Assembly (NCBI GenBank): GCA_030670015.1
Contig: DAOVCM010000072.1
Span: 1 to 5,595, forward strand
Direction of reading: 5' to 3'
Source of the DNA: Candidatus Bathyarchaeota archaeon
Lineage (GTDB): Archaea; Thermoproteota; Bathyarchaeia; TCS64
Length of the DNA stretch: 5,595 nucleotides
The notes under the pieces are model-generated. The model made no database searches. It saw only the letters and a list, made by a program, of their open reading frames with translations, and was not told where the DNA came from. A program made the position numbers and the translations under genes. This document shows, piece by piece, positions 1 through 5,447 of the stretch (position 1 is the first letter of the stretch; every line of letters starts with the position of its first letter).

Positions 1-16
1 AAAGCTGGCTGAATCA

Positions 17-1927
17 TTGGAAAGCGTTAGAGTCTTACTTGTGGGACAGCCAAACTCTGGAAAGTCAAGTCTACTTAACGCCTTGGCAGGAGCGAAGGCG
101 ATCGTATCGAACTATCCTGGAACGACGGTTGAAGTCACTAAAACCCAGACTTTACTTGAAAAGGTTGAAGTTGAGATCATTGACACTCCTGGAATCTATA
201 GCCTATCGAATGCCACACTTGAGGAAAAGGTGACGAAAGAGTACATACTAGAGAGAGACTATGACCTTGTTGTCAACCTAGTTGACGCTACAAGCCTTGA
301 AAGAGGCCTTTACCTAACGCTTCAGCTCAGGGAGACAGGAATTCCACTGGTAGTCGCTTTAAACTTTGTGGAAGATGCCTATAGAAAAGGCATAGTCCTC
401 GACATTACCAAACTTACGGATGCCCTTGGAGTCCCTGTAATCACTGTGAACCCCATCAGGGGTTATGGGTTGAAGCGCTTATCCTCGCTTATTGCAGAGG
501 CTGATAAACTTGGTACTAGGATTAAACCCTTGATCATCCGCTACGATGACCATATAGAGGAAGCGCTCAATGAAATCTACTCGAAGTTACCTACTAATAT
601 TATATTGTACCGAAGATTCGCCTCCTTAAGAGCCTTGGAGGGAGATGAGGACTTCAACAGTCTTCTCACCGACTCAATAGAGAAATTACTCCCCGAGGAT
701 GTAAGATATCACCACCCCGATCTTTCAGGGGATATAATGCTCACAAGATACGGAGTTGCTTCTGTGATCTCCAAGCAATGCATTAATGTAATCTCGACAA
801 GAAGATTAAAGGAGCCCTTCTCAGAAAAGCTGGATAAGATTCTGATAAACCCCCGCTATGGATGGATTCTATGTCTCTCAATCATTATAGCGATCTTCTA
901 TCTCATGCTAATATTAGGAGGGCTTCTACAGGATAAATCTGTAAAGGCAGCTGAAATAACGGTTGACTGGATAATACAAAGCTGGAGTTTAACAGGCGTG
1001 GCTGCAGATGTTCTAGGAAACGCACTAAGTGGAGCTGCTTCAGGTATAGGCATAGCGTTAGCGTACGTCCTAATATTCTACATTCTCCTAGGCCTTCTGG
1101 AAGATTCGGGGCTTTTATCGAGGATAGTGCTAAGTTTCTCAAGGTTCTTAAAAAAGCTGGACTTACCTGGAACCTCTGTCGTACCAATGATGCTAAACTT
1201 TGGCTGCACAGTCTCTGCGATCAGCGCTACAAGGATACTCAGAAATAGAGCTGAAAGGTTACGTGCAACAGCAACATACGTAGGTATCCCCTGCTCTTCA
1301 AGGACCGCGATAATAATGGGGCTTGTAGCTACATATGCGGGTGTAAACTACGCATTGGCAACCTATATCATCGCCATCGTAGCTGGCCTCCTTTTCTCAA
1401 AGATTTCGAGTTTAATCGTGAAAGTAAAGCCCTCTCCCTTCCTTCTGGAACTTCCGCCTTACAGAAGACCGCTGCTTCAGAACGTAGCCGTAAAGAGCTG
1501 GATAAGGATGCAAGACTTCGTTAAGGTAGTTATCCCTCTTCTAATATTCGGCGGCGTGATTTATAGCGTCATGGAATACGCTGGGCTGGTGGACCTCCTA
1601 CTAACACCCTTAACCCCTCTAAGCTCGTGGCTAAGGCTTCCACCGGAGGCAACTATCCCCCTCATTTACGGTTTTATACAGAAGGATCTAACGATAAGCA
1701 TGTTACTAACTGTGGCAGGGACATCGAAAATAAGTTCCTACCTATCCTCTACACAGCTCCTCGTTTTTGGCCTAATGTCAACTATCCAATTTCCATGCAT
1801 AATTGCCTTCTTCATGGCCTGGAAGGAATTTGGATGGAAGGCCGCGGTAACTTTAACTATCTCAGGCTTTGTATATGGAGTTCTGATATCTGGGTTAATT
1901 GCCAATTTTATCGTCGCCTTAGGCTAG
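17..1927 (+). CDS. feoB: FeoB-type ferrous iron transporter, GTPase plus membrane domain
   Basis: Inner-membrane Fe2+ uptake protein made of a cytoplasmic G domain, a helical linker and a polytopic permease. Seen: P-loop GQPNSGKS (10-17), switch I NYPGTTVE (32-39), DTPG (56-59), a helical linker (about 170-275), then about eight hydrophobic segments from 283 to 634. The two FeoB gate regions are present: LNFGCTVSAISATR with Cys397, and IPCSSR with Cys426; a third conserved site reads GFIQKDL (552-558). At 636 residues it is within the short archaeal range. Oddities: the G4 motif is NFVE (116-119) where FeoB normally has NxxD, and G5 reads NPIRGYG instead of SAxxGxG. The chosen start is TTG at 17, which puts the P-loop at the usual distance, but no clear Shine-Dalgarno is visible and the frame stays open to base 2, so the gene may begin outside the window. 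No feoA is visible here. Confidence 0.93.
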   Translation: MESVRVLLVGQPNSGKSSLLNALAGAKAIVSNYPGTTVEVTKTQTLLEKVEVEIIDTPGIYSLSNATLEEKVTKEYILERDYDLVVNLVDATSLERGLYLTLQLRETGIPLVVALNFVEDAYRKGIVLDITKLTDALGVPVITVNPIRGYGLKRLSSLIAEADKLGTRIKPLIIRYDDHIEEALNEIYSKLPTNIILYRRFASLRALEGDEDFNSLLTDSIEKLLPEDVRYHHPDLSGDIMLTRYGVASVISKQCINVISTRRLKEPFSEKLDKILINPRYGWILCLSIIIAIFYLMLILGGLLQDKSVKAAEITVDWIIQSWSLTGVAADVLGNALSGAASGIGIALAYVLIFYILLGLLEDSGLLSRIVLSFSRFLKKLDLPGTSVVPMMLNFGCTVSAISATRILRNRAERLRATATYVGIPCSSRTAIIMGLVATYAGVNYALATYIIAIVAGLLFSKISSLIVKVKPSPFLLELPPYRRPLLQNVAVKSWIRMQDFVKVVIPLLIFGGVIYSVMEYAGLVDLLLTPLTPLSSWLRLPPEATIPLIYGFIQKDLTISMLLTVAGTSKISSYLSSTQLLVFGLMSTIQFPCIIAFFMAWKEFGWKAAVTLTISGFVYGVLISGLIANFIVALG

Positions 1928-2054
1928 TAAACTTCGCTTCTGCTAGAATCTGGAGCAAGTTCATCCCAAACATGCATCTTATCAAGCAGATTTCATTGTG
2001 CACCCAGTCGATTTTTAAGAGCCTTAAAGAGGGAGATCATGGGGGGTCGAGGTA
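1928..2054 (+). promoter_or_regulatory. Promoter and leader of the hexuloisomerase gene
   Basis: The 127-base gap between feoB and the next gene contains TTTTTAAG at 2012-2019, a good match to an archaeal TATA box. A start of transcription about 25 bases downstream would fall near 2040, leaving a leader of roughly 15 bases before ATG 2055. That leader is G-rich: GGGGGGT at 2041-2047 and GAGGT at 2049-2053; the latter is only one base from the ATG, so the former is the likelier ribosome-binding site. This suggests the gene is transcribed independently of feoB. I see no strong T-run terminator for feoB in the gap. Confidence 0.5.
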
Positions 2055-2657
2055 ATGTATGAGGCGTTTAATGAGGCTGCTGAGGAAATATTGAGGGGAA
2101 TATCAGAGGCTATGAGAGGGCTTAGCCTCTCCCAAGTTGGTGGGATGCTTGAGGCCTTACTTCTAGCGAAGAGTGAAAGGAGGAAGATTCTCGTTGTAGG
2201 GGCTGGCAGGAGCGGTCTCGTTGGGAAAGCTTTTGCTATGCGCCTCATGCACCTAGGATTCAACATCTACGTTATGGGTGAGACCATCACCCCTGACGTC
2301 GGAGATGGTGACCTAGTGTTAGTCATCTCGGGCTCAGGTAGCACCACGTTGCCCCTCACTGTAGCGAAGATGGCTAAAAGCCTTGGAGCTAAGGTACTCG
2401 CTGTAACCTCCCACCCTGCTTCTCCGCTGGGAATGATCGCGGACCTTTTCGTGAATGTACCGGGAAGGGAGATGAAAGCGCGTGAGGATGAGTATCATTC
2501 ACGTCAGCTTCTCGGTGATCACGAACCCCTGGCACCAATGGGAACTATGTTCGAGGACTCCTGCATGGTTTTCTTAGACAGCGTCATCGCCGAACTTATG
2601 GCTAGAATGGGGGTTTCAGAGGAGGCGATGAAGAGTCAACACGCTACAATTGAGTAG
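2055..2657 (+). CDS. hxlB: 6-phospho-3-hexuloisomerase (SIS domain)
   Basis: Cytoplasmic enzyme that interconverts D-arabino-3-hexulose 6-phosphate and fructose 6-phosphate. In archaea lacking the oxidative pentose phosphate pathway this is known to run backwards with hexulose-6-phosphate synthase to make ribulose 5-phosphate. Seen: 200 residues, one SIS domain throughout; sugar-phosphate loop GAGRSGLVGKAFAMRLMHLG (49-68), GETITP (75-80), second SIS loop SGSGST (92-97), GTMFE with Glu167, and the C-terminal QHATIE with His196; these last two match positions proposed as catalytic in the Methanocaldococcus homologue. Full length for the family and no damage. It is a stand-alone gene: the synthase partner, often adjacent or fused, is not in this window. 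An ATG at 2039 lies in another frame and is not used. Confidence 0.93.
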   Translation: MYEAFNEAAEEILRGISEAMRGLSLSQVGGMLEALLLAKSERRKILVVGAGRSGLVGKAFAMRLMHLGFNIYVMGETITPDVGDGDLVLVISGSGSTTLPLTVAKMAKSLGAKVLAVTSHPASPLGMIADLFVNVPGREMKAREDEYHSRQLLGDHEPLAPMGTMFEDSCMVFLDSVIAELMARMGVSEEAMKSQHATIE

Positions 2658-2724
2658 CAATTTGTAACGAACGCACGATAGAAGAAAAATCTTCAATACT
2701 TAAATTCGCAGCTTACTCACGTAA

Positions 2725-2739
2725 TAGGTAATATACCTA
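2725..2739. terminator. Perfect 6-bp hairpin between convergent genes
   Basis: TAGGTA-ATA-TACCTA is a perfect inverted repeat with a three-base loop inside the 107-base gap between the stop codons of the isomerase (+) and the radical SAM gene (-). It has no T-run directly after it on the plus strand. On the minus strand a T-rich stretch (GATTTTTCTTC, about 2685-2695) lies some 30 bases beyond it and could end radical SAM transcripts, since archaeal termination depends mainly on T-runs. A role is inferred from position only. Confidence 0.3.
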
Positions 2740-2764
2740 CTTAAGACCCGTGACTTTCTTGTGC

Positions 2765-3727
2765 TCAACTCGCATGACTTGGTAGCTTCCTCATATAGAA
2801 CTTTTTCCCCATATACTCTGTCTCGACGAGCTTGTGTTTTTCGATCAATCTGTGAACAGTGTCCCAGTTCTCGCCCGCTTTAAATAGTAGCATGTCAACT
2901 CCTTCTTCTCGCATTGGGTGTACGGATGTGATGCTGAGCAGATCCTCTTCGACGTTCCCCGTGAAAGCGAACGCGTTCCCCTCGTATCCGATCAGGTATT
3001 CGACATGTTTAAGCTTCTCATCGAAGATCTGATATGCCCTGTTTATGGCCCACTCGTCTGCAGGTTTCGCCCATTTCTCCGCTGGTGGCCTCGTGGGAAG
3101 CGCTACGTAAGCTTTTTCTGGCCTTAAATCCTTCAAGAAGTCGGCGATCTTCTCGACCTCTTTACCGCCGTCGTTAAGGCCTTTGATCAGCATCGTCTCA
3201 GTAGCCAACTCGCCCTTGAATATTTCTGCGAACGCCTTCATCCCCTCCAGAACAGACTTGTGCTCCAGCGCTCCGTGGGGTCTATTAACCCTCCGCCACA
3301 AGGTCTCGGTAACGGCATCTACTTTCATGGAAACCCAGTCGGCTTCAAGCAGGTCGCTCCTGACATCCTCCCGCCACATCAACGAAGCGTTCGAGATCAC
3401 AGCAATCTTTATTCCGAGGGGCTTCAGAAGTTCGATCTCCCTACCAAGGTTTATGTCTAACGTGGGTTCACCGTCTGGCACGAATGTGAGGTAGTTGATG
3501 TGTTCGTTTCTGTTCAGCGCCTTATCAACCTGTGTCTTCACCTCCCTAGAGACTTTCTCAGGGGAATAGAACTCGCGCCTCTCTGACTGCATACTTATCG
3601 TGCGACCGAGTTGGCAGTAGACGCAGGAATATGTACAAATCTTCGGGGGGATGTGATTTATTCCCACGCTTTGCCCGAGTCTCCTAGAAGGGACAGGCCC
3701 GTAAGCTTTCATCTCGTATTCACTCAT
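2765..3727 (-). CDS. Radical SAM protein, COG0731 (wyosine-synthase-related)
   Basis: Radical S-adenosylmethionine enzyme of the group related to archaeal tRNA-Phe wyosine synthase, but with a distinct N-terminus. Seen: YGPVPSRRLG (9-18), then the 4Fe-4S ligand motif CxxxCxxC at Cys31, Cys35 and Cys38 followed by QLG; the SAM-contacting GEPT (86-89) in FVPDGEPTLD; a barrel continuing through VISNAS (110-115) and METMLIKGLND-like strand (about 177-186); and a C-terminal stretch from about 259 to 317 that looks like a small winged-helix domain. Length 320 residues, intact. It carries YGPVPSRRLG and QLG signatures not typical of true Taw1, so the substrate is unknown. ATG 3727 is used because it is the first in-frame start after a stop; ATG at 3712 (residue 6) is also possible since relatives often begin just before YGPVPS. 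It converges on the isomerase gene. Confidence 0.88.
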   Translation of the reverse strand: MSEYEMKAYGPVPSRRLGQSVGINHIPPKICTYSCVYCQLGRTISMQSERREFYSPEKVSREVKTQVDKALNRNEHINYLTFVPDGEPTLDINLGREIELLKPLGIKIAVISNASLMWREDVRSDLLEADWVSMKVDAVTETLWRRVNRPHGALEHKSVLEGMKAFAEIFKGELATETMLIKGLNDGGKEVEKIADFLKDLRPEKAYVALPTRPPAEKWAKPADEWAINRAYQIFDEKLKHVEYLIGYEGNAFAFTGNVEEDLLSITSVHPMREEGVDMLLFKAGENWDTVHRLIEKHKLVETEYMGKKFYMRKLPSHAS

Positions 3728-3886
3728 GATTAAGTCATCTCTAAGTTTGAATTCCGCCCCCTAATAATCTCTTGGAAATAAGTAAAGGCTAGGGGTCACT
3801 CGCGTAAGGATTAATTGGAGATATTTATGCTTAGTATAATAGGAAATTAAAGTCTGAAATCGCTTCTTAGGTTTTATCTGGGAAAT
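3728..3886. other. AT-rich intergenic stretch, probable promoter region of the radical SAM gene
   Basis: No credible coding frame on either strand. The radical SAM gene must be transcribed leftwards from here. On the minus strand the best AT-rich candidate for a TATA element is CTTTACTTATTT (3779-3790), about 55 bases from the start codon, implying a leader of about 30 bases; GATTATTAG nearer the gene is a weaker alternative. On the plus strand AGATATTTATG and TAGTATAATAGG (about 3820-3842) are AT-rich but lead to no obvious gene. No strong inverted repeats seen. Confidence 0.35.
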
Positions 3887-4015
3887 CTATTCTAGCACAT
3901 TTTTATATATTTCGTTGAGGATCTCTTTTGCTTTATCTGACATGAATAAATCATCGCTCCTGCTTCCCTATACCAAAATACACTTTATCACCAGGCGTTT
4001 CCTCTCAGCGCGCGC
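3887..4015 (-). pseudogene. C-terminal tail of an unrecognised minus-strand gene, interrupted by TAG
   Basis: Reading leftwards from the GCGCGCGC at 4008-4015, one frame runs through about 15 codons to an in-frame TAG (3968-3970), then continues GSRSDDLFMSDKAKEIL... to a TAG at 3887-3889. The part after the internal stop reads as a typical charged, amphipathic protein end. An ATG at 3941-3943 could start an 18-residue peptide, but no ribosome-binding site supports that. The same frame stays open rightwards to about 4108, including KVDIPPVRPRYPRDMLKV, but there it overlaps the antisense transporter remnant, so only one can be real. No family recognised. It is best read as a decayed or cut gene end, with low certainty. 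Confidence 0.3.
4008..4015. repeat. GCGCGCGC copy 1
   Basis: Alternating GC 8-mer, one of three complete copies plus one cut by the window end, all in the last 1.6 kb. It lies where the transporter remnant loses its amino-terminal half on the right and a minus-strand gene tail begins on the left. Confidence 0.6.
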
Positions 4016-4752
4016 CCCCGGACCATTGACCTTGAGCATATCTCTAGGGTATCTAGGTCTAACAGGAGGAATGTCTACCTTTTCTGGGAGATACCGATTA
4101 TTCTGAGAACCTTTCTAGTCATGAAGGTGGACTATAGTGCAGTCGAAGAGGTTGATATCACTAGGACAGAGGAGAGAAACAGCTCGGGGGACGCTATGTC
4201 GCTCATAACGCCAGCGCTCCTGATCTTCCTGGTCTACACTGCTATGCGCACCATGGTTATGCAAATGATCAGCCCCTTCATGCCCATTTTCATGGTGGAC
4301 GAGAAGGACTTTATCGTGGACCAGATGGACCTCATCTACAGCAGCCTCTCCATCTCAGGGCTTATCTCTGCCCCCCCTCGGGGGCGCCTTCTCTTCGAGG
4401 TTTGGCTCTAAAAGGTGGCTGACCATGACCATCATTCTCAGCACTGTCCTGCTGGGGCTGATGACAGTAGCTCCTGGGGAGTGGCCCTTCGTAGTCGTCT
4501 ACATGACGTATGGTTTTTCGGGGACCCTTAGGATGACAGCGAGGTCTGATATTGTTGCACAGCTCAGGCCACGGAGCTATAGGGGTAGGGGGTACTCTCT
4601 CCTCTTCCTGCCCGGGAGTATAATGGGGGCTATCTCACCACTTTTTTTCATCGAAATTGATCGAGGTCTTTGGTTTCTCCCAGCTGTTCCCCATTGCGAT
4701 CAGTATATCTGCTCCGAGTATCCTCATACTCGTTTTCGATATCAAAGAGTGA
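4016..4752 (+). pseudogene. Major facilitator superfamily transporter, half-length with two frameshifts
   Basis: Membrane transporter remnant covering about six transmembrane helices, best read as the carboxy-terminal half. The sequence falls in three frames: ATG 4121 to about 4370, then about 4371-4641, then about 4649 to the TGA at 4750-4752. Removing one C from the C7 run (4371-4377) joins LISA to PLGGAFSSRFGSKRWL, giving a normal loop motif A (GxxSxRFGxKR). Removing one T from the T7 run (4642-4648) joins ISPL to FSSKLIEVFGFSQLF and a last helix ending VFDIKE. Upstream of ATG 4121 the frame is open (YLFWEIPIILRTFLVMKVD looks like helix 6), but the first half is absent before 4008. Just before 4090 the coding frame is uncertain: another frame gives a TM-like LSISLGYLGLTGG. 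Codons favour CTC, CTG and ATC, unlike feoB's CTA, CTT and ATA. Family sure; substrate unknown; whether truly broken or a sequencing artefact is open. Confidence 0.75.
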
Positions 4753-4777
4753 CTCAATACCTGAGTAGCATGTGGTT

Positions 4778-4789
4778 ATGCGCGCGCAT
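4778..4789. repeat. GCGCGCGC copy 2 within a 12-bp palindrome
   Basis: ATGCGCGCGCAT is a perfect 12-base palindrome holding the second GCGCGCGC. It lies in the 40-base gap between the convergent stop codons of the transporter remnant (4752) and the OsmC gene (4793). The window end (5587-5595) repeats the first nine bases of the same palindrome. Confidence 0.6.
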
Positions 4790-4792
4790 TCT

Positions 4793-5245
4793 CTAGAGTT
4801 TGACCTCAACTGAGACATCGAGAGGAGTACAAGCCTCTATGGATCTCGTTATGTGGCAGTAGTCCTTCGCTAGCTTAGCACACCGCTTGACAATATCAAC
4901 GCTCCCCAGATTAGCCTTGACGCTCATAACAGCCTTGACTGAGCGTATCCTGTATCCATCAGACCGGCTCAGGGTTATATCCTCCGAGACCGATATATTC
5001 ACATCCGCGATGTCCAGATTAAACCTACCTTTGAAATGGAGTAACGTCGTTAGGAGACAGCCACCTATGGAGGCTAGAAATAAATGGTCGGGACAGGGGC
5101 TACACCCAAGGCCTGAGAATTCGCGAGGAATGTCCACCCTCAGGTCGCCACAGTTCTCACATTCAACGAAGCCGCCACTTTCCCCGTCCCAATTAACTTT
5201 TACTTGGTATCTCAGATTCTTCTTGAATTGGACCATTTGGAACAT
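4793..5245 (-). CDS. OsmC/Ohr-family protein with two CxxC motifs
   Basis: Small cytoplasmic protein of the OsmC/Ohr superfamily, whose characterised members reduce organic hydroperoxides using two cysteines. Seen (numbered from ATG 5245, 150 residues): the helix CPDHLFLASIGGCLLTT with the first family cysteine Cys63, and KLAKDYCHITRSI with the second, Cys130. Strands before and after fit the fold and the length is usual. Unusual are two extra pairs, ECENC (Cys29, Cys32) and GLGCSPC (Cys48, Cys51), which could bind a metal, plus Cys122 and Cys139. The frame extends to GTG 5266, but ATG 5245 is preferred: AGGT (5252-5255) sits six bases before it, and a TATA-like TTTTTATAA (5267-5275) is about 26 bases upstream, so the transcript could even be leaderless. 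A gene tail ends eight bases upstream, suggesting an operon. It converges on the transporter remnant. True substrate unknown. Confidence 0.88.
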   Translation of the reverse strand: MFQMVQFKKNLRYQVKVNWDGESGGFVECENCGDLRVDIPREFSGLGCSPCPDHLFLASIGGCLLTTLLHFKGRFNLDIADVNISVSEDITLSRSDGYRIRSVKAVMSVKANLGSVDIVKRCAKLAKDYCHITRSIEACTPLDVSVEVKL

Positions 5246-5266
5246 CTTTGAACCTACAGCGAACAC

Positions 5267-5275
5267 TTATAAAAA
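5267..5275 (-). promoter_or_regulatory. TATA-box-like element for the OsmC gene
   Basis: Read on the minus strand this is TTTTTATAA, centred about 26 bases from ATG 5245. That is the standard archaeal distance from TATA box to transcription start, so a leaderless message starting at or near the ATG is possible. It would be dispensable if the OsmC gene is instead co-transcribed with the gene tail upstream. Confidence 0.45.
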
Positions 5276-5384
5276 TTAACGGAGGGAAGTTCGAAGTTAG
5301 CGGTCAGCGTCTCATTCAGAATGGTCTCATCTCCTTCAATAGCTTCAATGTTTCGAATCTCAAGCCTATATATACTGATAAGAG

Positions 5385-5392
5385 GCGCGCGC
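5385..5392. repeat. GCGCGCGC copy 3
   Basis: Third complete copy of the alternating GC 8-mer. The minus-strand gene tail upstream of the OsmC gene loses its frame exactly here. Directly to the right begins the presumed control region of the stress protein. Confidence 0.6.
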
Positions 5393-5447
5393 TATCCCTG
5401 ATGGGGATATTTAGATCTTATACAGAGAAATAATTGTTTGATATGAA
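5393..5447 (+). promoter_or_regulatory. Probable promoter region of the universal stress protein gene
   Basis: Contains an inverted repeat TATCCC-TGATG-GGGATA (5393-5409), which could be an operator or hairpin, followed by AT-rich ATATTTAGATCTTATAC (about 5407-5423). A TATA element near 5417-5423 would place the transcription start close to the TTG at 5448, giving a leaderless or nearly leaderless message; no Shine-Dalgarno is visible. Confidence 0.35.

Larger units (their letters stand above)
5254..5392 (-). pseudogene. C-terminal end of an unrecognised gene upstream of the OsmC gene
   Basis: A minus-strand frame of about 45 codons runs from the GCGCGCGC at 5385-5392 to a TAG at 5254-5256, with residues such as LEIRNIEAIEGDETILNE and ending NFYKCSL. 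The codons look ordinary for this genome and the composition is protein-like. Its stop codon lies inside TAGGT, whose AGGT is a well-placed ribosome-binding site for the OsmC ATG six bases on; this stop-overlapping-Shine-Dalgarno layout is typical of genes in one operon. Immediately upstream, in the same frame, the GC block is preceded by a TAG, so the frame has no start and appears cut at the GC block. No family recognised. Against it: the same bases contain the TATA-like promoter for the OsmC gene, so it may be only spacer. Confidence 0.35.

Noticed and set aside
903..1187. 94-codon minus-strand frame inside feoB
   Set aside because: Antisense shadow of FeoB membrane helices; leucine-rich with no independent start signal.
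1627..2055. 142-codon open frame overlapping the end of feoB
   Set aside because: It lies mostly inside feoB in another frame and its translation has no protein-like pattern.
17..2657. feoB and the hexuloisomerase gene as one functional operon
   Set aside because: The 127-base gap holds a good TATA element and the functions are unrelated, so shared orientation is not enough.
3183..3494. 103-codon plus-strand frame inside the radical SAM gene
   Set aside because: Antisense shadow of a gene with clear CxxxCxxC and GEPT motifs.
5246..5266. GTG start at 5266 for the OsmC protein
   Set aside because: It lies only one base from the TATA-like element, upstream of the expected transcription start, and the AGGT site fits ATG 5245.
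4887..5279. 130-codon plus-strand frame across the OsmC gene
   Set aside because: Antisense shadow; the OsmC frame has both family cysteines and the correct length.
5248..5433. 61-codon plus-strand frame between the OsmC and stress protein genes
   Set aside because: No ribosome-binding site or recognisable motif, and it overlaps promoter-like elements and the better-supported minus-strand tail.
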